This document shows, piece after piece, positions 55,127-64,000 of a stretch of DNA of 64,000 nucleotides. The stretch is from contig OZ007513.1 of NCBI GenBank assembly GCA_963931865.1, positions 10,813,467 through 10,877,466 on the forward strand. The letters run 5' to 3'. A model generated the notes under the pieces. The model did no database searches and was not told the origin of the DNA. It saw only the letters and a list, made by a program, of their open reading frames with translations. Within the stretch, counting starts at the first letter, position 1. Every line of letters begins with the position of its first letter. A program made the position numbers and the translations under genes. This stretch comes from Axinella damicornis. Lineage: Eukaryota; Porifera; Demospongiae; Axinellida; Axinellidae.

Positions 55127-56141
55127 TTAGAGCGCAGTGCTTTCATCTTGCATCTCTTCTTCCTGCACCCATTCAGGTTGCCCACTTGATGGATCAGCTT
55201 CTGTTGATTTCTTGCCAAAGACTTTTGTTTTCACAAACCATGTAATGATGGAGAGAATGGCAGAAGGAACCAGTGCCCCAATGAAGCCACCAACTGAGTT
55301 CACTTGACCTCCATGTTCAGTGATTACCGAGAGAAAGAAAATTGCTATGCAGACCATCGCAAGGACTCCAACAAGGATACAGAATAGATGAAAATATCCA
55401 ACGTTTTGAGCGACTACACATGTGGACAAGGACAGCAAGGAAAACCACCATACTGAAAAAGGTGGACACGGCCATAGCAAGAGTTGCTAGCACCAGGAGA
55501 GGACTAGTGGTGAGGACTGCAAAGGTGACAGGAACAACAGAGGCTGCAATCAACTGGAGCCAAGCCATGACAAACCACAGTGCAAGTGCACGAGCAACAT
55601 GAGAGTGTGATCGACCACCTGGTCTACAGCAGCAACAAAAGAAACAGAAGCAAGAGAACGAGCAACAGTAGCCCATGCATCTTGGTATAGCAAGCACACT
55701 ACGCTTTGATCTGATTATGGCAACTATCAGCTCTACTGTTAGCAGGACGACAAGAAGTAGGCATGTGATTGATGCATAGACAACATCATGACTATGGAAT
55801 GGTGCCGAGATGAACATGTTAAAATTGTCATAAATTACATAAATTGCTATAGTTAAATATAATTTTAGCAGTATGAATATCAAGACAAAAGGAGCTCCAA
55901 CGATGGCAGATGACCAGAATAGACTGGATGTAGCTGAGCTAGCATTCTGCTCCATTGTGTGTGAAGGAACATATACCATCAGTATAACCCCTACCACAAG
56001 GTTGAGGATGGTGTGGAATGCAAGGCAACCTGAAGAAAAGAAGGCTTCAGGCTCACAATCAAAACAGGTAAAAGTGACTCGCCCTTTGTCGCTGTCACTG
56101 GGAGCTGGCACAGGCCCTCCTGCTCGTGCATAAGCTTTACT
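55127..56141 (-). pseudogene. Multi-pass membrane protein of unknown family, frameshifted
   Basis: On the minus strand one frame (56,141 to about 55,415) encodes five hydrophobic segments, roughly at residues 31-50, 64-88, 109-133, 175-200 and 205-233. A cysteine-rich cytoplasmic-type patch (CCSFSCFCFFCCCC) lies between the third and fourth. The next frame then carries GYFHLFCILVGVLAMVCIAI and GGFIGALVPSAILSIITWF, followed by an acidic tail (WVQEEEMQDESTAL). Joining the frames near 55,415 gives seven helices and a natural C-terminus, so one base has been lost or gained, by mutation or assembly error. There is no ATG at the start: CACTGTAG before AGTAAAGC looks like a splice acceptor at 56,142, implying an upstream exon I could not place. 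I do not recognise the family. Confidence 0.55.
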
Positions 56142-56539
56142 CTACAGTGGCAAACCAGAAGAGGTACACATAGATTCCTTGATCACATCATTCAGTCTCT
56201 TTCCAACTCCTATATAATTAATATATATACACCCTAGCCTCATCCCAAAGGCTTTTACTCTTCAGTTCTGGTTGGCAATAAGAGCATTCATGTGAATGAC
56301 AAAGGGGGTTCAACTCTGCTAACTTGTAATATTCCACTGCTAGTCCACTAAATCTGTGATGGGCATAAAATTATACATATTTGCAGTTGGGCACGACCCC
56401 ATCTATATATCCACCTTGCATGTGTCCCACTGACGTCATTCATGTGACCAAGCTATAGTAACTCCATATTTTGCAGCTCTTTTGTGCGTTATTAATGCAA
56501 ACTTAAGATGCAATAAGTATATATATATATATATATATA

Positions 56540-56963
56540 CGAGGGGCAACCGCACTCCTGGTAGCCGCGTTGCGAGCAATGGCGACCAAACGGACGACAA
56601 GACATTATTACAGCACTCACAACTTAGCCAGCACGGTGAGTTTTGGCATGTAAGCGTCAGTGAACGACAGCGATCACGGCCGTGTGGTCAGAATCTTCGT
56701 GTGCCTTTCCAAAGAACGGTACTGCCACCGGAAGTCGAAGAGAGCGCTCGAGCAATGGCGGCCAACGGCGAGACAAAAGCGTTCATATCTCCACCACCAA
56801 GGTGAGTTTCAGCACAATTAATTTGATTTTGTGTCACTGCATCATAGCGATCACGACGGTGTAGTCAGAATCTTTGTAGGCCATTCGGAAATAGTCAAAC
56901 GTTATTTACATTAATTAATTATTTACATTACGCGGCACTTTATTTCCTATACCAGGAGTGTAA
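56540..56963 (+). repeat. Mini-exon cassette, copy 1
   Basis: Bounded by GCACTCCTGGTAG at the left and CTATACCAGGAGTGTAAT at the right (inverted ends). It contains two exon-like pieces, each an ATG in a GAGCAATGGCG context followed by a donor: 56,579-56,635 (MATKRTTRHYYSTHNLAST, then GTGAGT) and 56,755-56,801 (MAANGETKAFISPPP, then GTGAGT). The four copies (this, 58,070, 59,086, 59,572) share layout and most bases. Confidence 0.65.
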
Positions 56964-57108
56964 TTATATATATATCACTATGAAAACAAAATTGTTCTTT
57001 TAGCGAAGTATTTGTTAGGGCAGTTGCATGACCATCCTATGCTACCATTGCTAATTCAAAGTATGCAGTGGTTATTAGTGGATCGCCACTGAAGCAAGTA
57101 TTATGCAA

Positions 57109-57497
57109 GAACTTCAGTAGCAACCCACAGCATTCTTTGAATTAACATGGGAAGGATAGAATGTCCTTGCAGAGAATTCAGTGCATGGGAACTTGCATGC
57201 AATGAGTAAGCCTCAGTAAGGCAACCCACTGCATTCTTTGAATTAGCATGCATGGGAAGGATAGTAATTCCCTTGAAAAGAAAACAGTGCATGGGAGTTG
57301 ATACTTAGTATCAACTCCCATGCACTGTTTTCTTTTCAAGGATGATTACTATCCTTCCCATGCATGCTAATTCAAAGAATGCAGTGGGTTGCCTTACTCA
57401 AGTATTGGATGCAAGTTCCCATGCACTGAATTCTCTGCAAGGACATTCTATCCTTCCCATGCTAATTCAAAGAATGCTGTGGGTTGCTACTTAAGTT
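57109..57497. repeat. 390-bp near-perfect palindrome
   Basis: Arms of about 195 bp meet at GATACTTAGTATC (centre near 57,306). Each arm itself contains two versions of a CTATCCTTCCCATG...CTAATTCAAAGAATGC phrase. The right arm and what follows (to about 57,612) recur as a single, non-palindromic copy at 61,075-61,340. Confidence 0.9.
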
Positions 57498-58069
57498 TAC
57501 TCAGGCAAACTTCTCTGCCCTTGTCACTTGTTTCTGCATGCATGCGCTCAAGTGCCAATTAATAGGTGGCTGTATATAATATCTCATGGGGGACATACCC
57601 ATTATAGCCCATGACAAGTGAGTCTTTAAAAGACTTGATGTGTCTCGCGAGCTCGGCATGACTCATGCAGAGGACATGGCAGCTGCTTAACCCGTTATTA
57701 TGACTGCAAAACCTGTTAGCTATGAGACTTTCAGATTAAGTGAGTGTCAATATCCTTGGAGGTTCTGTGTGAGCAAGGGGTGGGTCAGGAATGCTCACCC
57801 AAAGGGTGAAAGCAGTATGGTCGTGTCTGGGCTTGATGTTTAGTCAACACCTTGGCCAATTCTTTCAGCACTGATCTATATAGCTAGCTAGCTAGAGCTG
57901 AGTGGGCTAAAGTATGCACTTGGAATTAATGGCTGAGTGCAGCACACTGGATGAGTGAGTATTCATTGTCCTGAATTAAGTTATTGGGGCGAGCGTGAGC
58001 GAGCCCCACATAGACGAGTTCAATGTGAATTTTCTTTATTTCTATATAATTATATTTCTATATATATTT

Positions 58070-59068
58070 CGAGGGGCAACCGCACTCCTGGTAGCTGCGG
58101 TTAAACGGTAGCACAAGCTAATTGTGACAGTTCGTTCCAATTATCACATCAGTGAGTACCATGATAGCTATAGCGCTATATAGGGAAGTACCCATTCATA
58201 AAGCAGCCGCGTTGCAACCCCAGTGTGACTTGTCGTCGCGCAATCAAGTATTGCAATACGTTCCAATTAACGCAAATGCCACGTGGCAACCACGATCGCG
58301 AGCAATGGCAACCAATGCAGCACTCACAACTTAGACAGCACGGTGAGTTTCGGCATGTAAGCGTCAGTGAACGATCAGTGATCACGGCCGTGTGGTCAGA
58401 ATCTTCGTGTGCCTTTCCTAAGAATGGTACTGCCACCGGAAGTCGATGGAGCGCTCGAGCAATGGCGACTAACGGCGAGACAAAAGCGCTAATATCTCCA
58501 CCACCAAGGTGAGTTTCAGCGTGAGTTCCAGCACATAATCATCAGTTTGTCCGAACCCCCTCGAACCCCTCCTCCCTACGGGCCTGTTTAGTCAGAACCG
58601 TTGTAGCTAGGGCATTCGTAAATAGCCACCGCACTACTAGTACTGGTAATTGGACCAGGTGCATCTCGCTGGCAGGGCAAGCTCACCGTTCAGAATGGTA
58701 CTCTGGTATTACTCTCACGTACCCCGAGCAGACTCTGATTGCATCCACCACGGCACCAGCTCGTACTTACAGCTCCAAGGTTGCCGGTCGGGTTAGATCG
58801 TAATAGTGCACACGTGGCTGTCTCATTCCCAGCGGATCCGGAACGAAAAAAAAAAATCCACCCACACAAGGAGGCCAAAATTTAGGGTTAGGATTAGGGT
58901 TAGGGTCATAACTCCACCACAAAGGTGAGTTTCAGCATAAATATTGTATGCTTGGGTGAGTCAAAAATTAGAATGATGATGGTGTAGTCAGAATCTCTCC
59001 ATGTCCTCCACTGAGCCCAGGAGGTTTTTATTTTTTGGACATAATTTTCTCTATACCAGGAGTGTAAT
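58070..59068 (+). repeat. Mini-exon cassette, copy 2 (interrupted)
   Basis: Begins GAGGGGCAACCGCACTCCTGG and ends CTATACCAGGAGTGTAAT. The first mini-exon has lost about 20 bp but keeps its GTGAGT; the second reads MATNGETKALISPPP then GTGAGT at 58,508. Unrelated DNA and the telomere-like repeat fill 58,530-58,900, followed by another CACCAC...AAAGGTGAGTTTCAGC phrase. Confidence 0.6.
58882..58905 (+). repeat. Short interstitial telomere-like repeat
   Basis: TTAGGGTTAGGATTAGGG followed by TTAGGG: four units of the metazoan telomere motif with one variant, inside cassette copy 2. Confidence 0.8.
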
Positions 59069-59085
59069 AACTATATATATATATA

Positions 59086-59560
59086 CGAGGGGCAACCGCA
59101 CTCCTGGTAGCCGCGTTGGAAACGGTTGCAACTCGCTGGACGCGGTATTGCAGCTCATTCCAATTAACGCACATGTCATGTGAGGACCATGCTCATTCGT
59201 CGATCGATATGTCGAGTCAGCAATGGCGTCCAAAAGTAAGACAAGACCTTATTACAGTGCTAACAACTTCGCCAGCAAGGTCAGTTTTGGCATGTAAGCG
59301 TCAGTCAACGATAGCGATCACGGCTGTGTGGTCAGAATCTTCGTGGGGCCTTCATAAGACTGTGCTGGCAACCAACGTCGAAGAGAGCGATCGAGCAATG
59401 GCGGCCGACGGTATGACAAAAGCGCTTGAATCTCTGCCACCAAGGTGAGTTACAGCACAATTATTTTGATTTTGTGTCACTGCATCATAGCGATCACGAC
59501 GGTGTAGTCAGAATCTTTGTAGGCCATTCGGAAGTAGTCAAACGTTTATTATTTAATTAA
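59086..59560 (+). repeat. Mini-exon cassette, copy 3
   Basis: Starts CGAGGGGCAACCGCACTCC. The first mini-exon donor has mutated to GTCAGT; the second reads MAADGMTKALESLPP then GTGAGT at 59,443. The right inverted end is missing; the sequence stops in an AT-rich stretch before copy 4. Confidence 0.6.
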
Positions 59561-59571
59561 TTAGATTATTT

Positions 59572-60119
59572 CGAGGGGCAACCGCACTCCTGGTAGCCGT
59601 TGCAACCCCGCGATTGCCTCGCCGTAGCAAAACTAATCATTGCAATTGGTTCTAATTAACGCACATGCCACGTGGCTCAGTCGATCGCGAGCAATGGCGA
59701 CCAAAAGGAAGACAAGACATTATTACAGCACTCACAACTTAGCCAGCACGGTGAGTTATGGCATGCAAGCGTCAGTGAACGACAGCTATCACGGCCGTGT
59801 GGTCAGAATCTTCGTGTGCCGTTCCTAAGAATGGTACTGTCACCGGAAGTCGAAGAGAGCGCTCGAGCAATGGCGGCCACGGCGAGACAAAAGCGCTCAT
59901 ATCTCCACCACCAAGGTGAGTTTCAGCACAATTATTTTGATTTTGTGTCACTGCATGATAGCGATCACGACGGTGTAGTCAGAATCTTTGTAGGCCACTC
60001 CGAAGTAGTCGAACGTTTATTATTTAGATTATATTACATTACGCGGCACAATTTTTCCTATACCAGGAGTGTAAAGATTACATTACGCGGCACAATTTTT
60101 CCCCTACCAGGAGTGTAAT
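59572..60119 (+). repeat. Mini-exon cassette, copy 4
   Basis: Starts CGAGGGGCAACCGCACTCC and ends with a doubled TACCAGGAGTGTAA terminus (near 60,061 and 60,105). The first mini-exon is intact with GTGAGT; the second has lost one base (ATGGCGGCCACGGCG), shifting its frame, but keeps its donor. Confidence 0.62.
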
Positions 60120-61074
60120 ATATCGTACGTCGTGCCGTAAATCACTTCCTGCTCGTATTTTGCGTGTTCTTGCGTCATGCGTTATTTCCAAACTGAGTTC
60201 ACTTCCTGCTCGTGCGTTGATATCGTCCAACTGAGACGCGAACTATGAACAGTCTACTCAACAAGGCCTTGCAAGGATGGAGACTATAGTGGGGCGGTGA
60301 GTGGCTAAAGCATTTCATGAAGACGGGGAGAGCGCTTCAGTGAGACCAAGGGAGGTGATCCTCCTTGAACTCACAATCCCCTATAACTCGCCGGAGTCCC
60401 TTTCAAATGCTAAGCCATGCAACTGCTCAGAGGATGGGAAGTTGACTGCCCTGCACACGGTAACACTAAACTCACTGTGACCAGTTATGACAGATCTGGC
60501 ATCAGCAGAGAACGAGGAAGTCATCCTCGGTGGCAACAACAGAGACAGAGACCGCTCCTGGACCTACCTGCCAGACTGCTTCAACGCTGTGAAGTGCATG
60601 CACGAGTGTCATAACTTCTGGTGTGATCTGTGTCGTTAAGTTGTGTTATGCTCCCCGTCAGACTCACATTCTGATGACATGTACATGCAACTGCTCCATG
60701 CACATTCAGCACAATGTCATGCAACTGTTCCATGCAAATTCAGCACCTGCATGTACTCGCTCACGCTCGCCCCACAATGTCCTGCATTCCCCTAGTTATA
60801 GCTACGTGCAGCAGTCTTGGTAAGAGGTTCATGAGCAGCCAGCAAACCCATAATCACTTTTGAAGATATACTTGCAGGCTATAAATACGTTTGACACCCT
60901 ATTAAGCGTGTAGAGCATGCAGCACTTGCGCAGGCGCATTGCGAAAAGCGACGTACGTAAGTACGTACGTACGTACGTACCTACGCATCCAGCACTGTGT
61001 CTCGGCACTGAGTCGGTGCCGAGACAAAAAACAATAATGTGAAGAGCTCGAGTGACGATTCTGGTGACCTCAAG

Positions 61075-61340
61075 GGAATTACTATCCTTCCCATGCATGC
61101 TAATTCAAAGAATGCTGTGGGTTGTCTTACTCAAGTATTGGATGCAAGTTCCCATGCACTGAATTCTCTGCAAGGACATTCTATCCTTCCCATGCTAATT
61201 CAAAGAATGCTGTGGGTTGCTACTGAAGTTTACTCAGGCAACTTCCCTGCCCTTGTCACTTGTTTCTGCATGCGCTCAAGTACCAATTAATAGGTGGCTG
61301 TATATATCTCATGGGGGACATACCCATTATAGCCCATAAA
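61075..61340. repeat. Single-arm copy of the 57.3-57.6 kb sequence
   Basis: Matches the right palindrome arm and its downstream flank (57,338-57,612) nearly base for base, including the CATGGGGGACATACCCATTA phrase. It lacks the left arm. Just before it, at 60,999-61,026, a hairpin pairs TGTCTCGGCAC with GTGCCGAGACA. Confidence 0.85.
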
Positions 61341-61598
61341 AAACAATAATGTGAAGAGTGACGATTCTGGTGACCAGGAGCACAGAAACAACCAACAAGG
61401 GCTGGGAAGTTTGCTTTGACCACAGATGAGTGTCTACAATACAGCCACATAGTGGGAGCTGATACTATTTTGAGTGATACTTGAGTAAACGCTATAGTGA
61501 CGTTGACCTTCAATGGCATGCTCTTGAAAAGAATTTGGTGGGAGTTGATATTTGACTGACAGTTGCTACCCACTAACTTTAAATTAGCAGTGGTAGGT

Positions 61599-61731
61599 TA
61601 GTCTCGTTCCCAGGCCTACCCCGTTCTTTCTGTTCTTCGGTTTGCGTTGACAATAATCCGCGCCACTCCTCTGCATCCGTCAATGCAAACCGAAGAACAG
61701 AGAAAACGGGGTAGGCCTGGGAATGAGGCTA
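61599..61731. mobile_element. TAGTCTCGTTCCCAGGC foldback, long version with 9-bp duplication
   Basis: A 133-bp element with arms of about 50 bp (including CCTACCCCGTTC and CTGTTCTTCGGTTTGC with their complements). It is flanked by GTGGTAGGT on both sides. The elements at 8,019 and 30,344 are internally deleted relatives. A further half element is near 61,799-61,835. Confidence 0.9.
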
Positions 61732-61988
61732 GTGGTAGGTAGTCATGCAACTGTCTTAACAAATACTTTGTATATATGTTTTTGTAGATATATATATCCT
61801 CATTCCCAGGCCGCATGGGAGGTGAGAAAGCAGCCTGGTATCCACTGCTTGTGCAAGCGCATGTATTTCCAACATGGGAATTCATAAATGGTCGATAAAA
61901 TTGATACGTATACATCCGATTAACTTTGAAAAGCAACAAGTGATAAAGCGCTTTCTGAGCATGTAGGGTGTCTAGAAACACATAGCTA

Positions 61989-62268
61989 CAGGGAAAAAGG
62001 AGAGTCTGCATGATGACTCTTGTCATGCTCTGAAATTATATCAAAAAACTAACAACTCTCTACCCTATAAGTTTTCATGTTGTTTCCGCTGTAGCTAGAG
62101 GGAACACAAAAGCAACCCCAGCATGGGCCAATTCCAGTCACACACAGGGAAGAAGGAGAGTCAAATGACTCTTGTCATGTTCTGATCGGATGCATGAGAA
62201 AAAAAAACCTAGAACCTACACAATTATAAGTTTAACACTTTTGGCTGTAGAGGGAACACAAAAACATG
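61989..62268. repeat. Imperfect direct repeat, two units of about 150 bp
   Basis: Both units contain GGAGAGT, GACTCTTGTCATG, TCTGAT or TCTGAA, and GGAACACAAAA. On the minus strand each ends in an acceptor-like tract (TTTTGTGTTCCCTCTACAG in one), which could serve as alternative 3' exons of the gene at 62,412-63,013. Confidence 0.5.
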
Positions 62269-62411
62269 ACAAGAGTCACTACAGAACAATACAGACCCTC
62301 CTTCCCCAGGCTTGATATTAGAAGTGGACCGCACTGGGGTTGGTTGGGGTTGGGGACCGACACGCAAGCACCAAAGGCATGCAATTATGTGCTTCACTAT
62401 AATATACTCAC

Positions 62412-63013
62412 CCATTGTAGAATTCCTTCCCATATCTTTCTGATCGCCTCCGCTTCAACTTCATCAAAATTTGGTTTGTGTCTGGATACACAGTTCAATT
62501 CAATTTTCAACTGAAGAGTTGAAACTGTATTGTAATCAGATCCTGGTACTAGCAAACTGGCGAAGGTTTGCACCCACCTGAGTAAAGTAACAACTGGATT
62601 TGTCACACCGATTATTGGTCCTGTGGTTGATGCTCCTGTGGTCAGCTCGCTTATTAGACCTATAAAGTTATCCTCATACCAAATATGACGCCAGGAGTAC
62701 GGCCTAACGACTACCGTTGAATTGCACTCTTCCCTGGGTTCACAGGTGATGTTCACACTGACATTCATGTTAGTGTAAATGAAAATGCGTTGAGCAGTTT
62801 TTGAAGAGTAGAACGCATTCTGCAACTTTTCAATGTTGTTCGGCGTAGAAGTCAGTTCGGCTTGGAGTGCCTCTCTGAGGCAAGGGCTTTCGTCATCGAA
62901 GTCGAAGAAATATTTCGGACGAGGACCATTGGGACAAGCACAGGTTTCCGTCTTCACTACAGATGACCCGCAAGGTACAGTAGGAGCATGAAGGCGATGA
63001 CTTCGGTCTTCAT
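62412..63013 (-). CDS. Secreted protein of unknown family, 5' part
   Basis: Minus strand. The main frame reads from about 62,957 (TETCACPNGPRPKYFFDFDD) to LQW, where TGG is followed by GTGAGT, a good donor at 62,411; later exons lie further left. The domain has paired cysteines, possible N-glycosylation sites (NVSV, NITC, NSTV) and no membrane segment. In the neighbouring frame, ATG at 63,013 opens MKTEVIAFMLLLYLAG, a convincing signal peptide that stops after 18 codons unless one base shifts it into the main frame. Either an indel separates signal and domain, or the CATCTGTAG before 62,957 is a splice acceptor. The main frame stays open to 63,242 but the extra N-terminus there looks non-coding. 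The SPCLREALQAELTSTPNNI segment recalls lineage-specific sponge ectodomains (inference); function unknown. Confidence 0.5.
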
Positions 63014-64000
63014 TTTTTACCGTTTCTTTTCTACGGCAGCGCAACGCAGCAAGTTCTCGTTGGGTGGGTGGGGCAGAGGTCGGACGTACGCGAAACTCCG
63101 TATCACGTGGAATTTCAAGAGCTCGTGAACGGAGCTTTACACCGCGCGCCGAAAGCCTGATAGTCTGGTCTGAGCCTCTGAGGAGAATACAGATCATCTG
63201 GGATGATGTCACAATCCAGCCCCAGACCTGACTCAATTGCATGGAAATTTTCTTTTATGCCTGTACAGATAGTTTGGTTGTGTTTCATTTCCAAGGTGGG
63301 GGTAGCTATAATATATGTAACTAATGCCTAGCCCTTCAACATTCATTCCCAGGCATGAGGAGAGAGCCTGGGAATGAGCTACTAGCTGTAACATGGGGTT
63401 GTATTGAGGTACCGGTATCAGTCAATACCAGCACAAAAGTACTTGGTATCGGTATCAAAATTCAAAATGTGGTAAACTGTATCACCCAGCACGAGTTGAG
63501 ATTACATCGTTATTGTGTCATAGTAGTAGTAATAGCTAGGCTGGCCATACCTTTGCTTGCTGCTGCAATGAGCACTTCAAAAGAAAACCCAAGGGCTTTA
63601 GTGGGAGCCTGATCGAGTTCAGCACTATGGAGACTCTCGCTCTCCCCAAAAACTCCTCCATGGTGCAAATCAACCATGAGGACTTACTGTGATACAAAAA
63701 TTGCTGTGGTGCAAAACAAGTGAGTTTTTTTGCTACATGAATAGCGGTAGCTAAGCTAATACAGGCATGCAACCGGACTATAGCTACTACAATTAAACTA
63801 TAGCAGTGAGTGCTTGAAGGAAGATAAACAATGTTACATGCATGAACTACTCACAGAGTCTCCAGGTAACATGTTCCACAATGATATTGCATGAGGAAAG
63901 AACGAGTGCTGAAACTGGGAAGTCCTGGAATACAGGGGCTGGAGAAGCTGGGAGTTGTCAGATCTATAGTACTGTAGTGCAGTTCTCTCAGCTTGACAGG
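63014..64000. other. Right-hand flank without a supported gene
   Basis: A half-decayed foldback (TAGCCCTTCAACATTCATTCC to CCTGGGAATGAGCTA) lies at 63,330-63,381. The short minus frame near 63,536-63,772 has no recognisable domain. Confidence 0.5.

Larger units (their letters stand above)
57986..60775. mobile_element. GGGGCGAG-terminated element, long composite copy
   Basis: Ends GGGGCGAGCGTGAGCGAG and its complement CTCGCTCACGCTCGCCCC. The right 650 bp match the interior of the short copy at 6,545-7,281, in the same order. Three mini-exon cassettes and an interstitial telomere-like repeat sit between the left end and that shared part, so this looks like a nested composite. No transposase was recognised. 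Confidence 0.6.

Noticed and set aside
55342..55602. Plus-strand frames over the membrane protein
   Set aside because: Antisense shadows of hydrophobic codons on the minus strand.

Overview
The window reads as nuclear DNA of a metazoan, most probably a sponge. Genes are split by short GT-AG introns, there is no bacterial-style gene packing, and the domain repertoire (annexin with a Gly-Tyr-Pro N-terminus, somatomedin B, sushi, secreted laccase-type multicopper oxidase, TTC38-like) is animal. Sponge rather than another invertebrate is an inference from the style of the secreted proteins and the density of foldback elements. No search could be run.

Layout. Positions 1-3,770 hold AT-rich tandem repeats and a decayed minus-strand multicopper oxidase (MCO) 3' end. 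Two direct copies of a 10-12 kb block follow: block A (about 3,776-16,170) and block B (about 27,370-37,305). Each carries a plus-strand gene for a secreted MCO followed by small somatomedin B (SMB) exons and a basic RG/KR-rich terminal SMB exon. Block A is followed by a TTC38-like first exon (16,262-16,456) and a broken annexin on the minus strand (23,752 down to 16,709). Positions 23,760-27,360 hold a tRNA-like SINE, a 1.9-kb element with long terminal inverted repeats, a palindrome and a 3 x 200-bp tandem repeat. Block B is followed by gene-free DNA, a 200-bp assembly gap (38,668-38,867) and the intact plus-strand annexin (38,871-49,847). The annexins are therefore inverted relative to each other while the MCO genes are in direct orientation.

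To the right lie an intronless pyridoxal-phosphate decarboxylase of bacterial histidine-decarboxylase type (50,995-52,677) with a truncated copy 1.1 kb downstream, a seven-helix membrane protein with a frameshift (minus, 55,127-56,141), a mosaic of four repeated cassettes with conserved mini-exons, a 390-bp palindrome, and the 5' part of a secreted protein of unknown family (minus, 62,412-63,013).

The most distinctive structure is a family of short foldback elements with termini TAGCCTCGTTCCCAGGC. They are flanked by 9-bp target duplications but have unrelated interiors. In an annexin intron a 35-bp version plus its target duplication has expanded into a 13-unit, 45-bp array. Several foldbacks are present in one duplicated copy and absent from the other, so they moved recently. 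Whether the A and B copies are true segmental duplicates or two haplotypes placed side by side cannot be decided from sequence alone. The genes do not form an obvious pathway; the MCO-SMB proteins look like secreted or matrix-bound oxidases.
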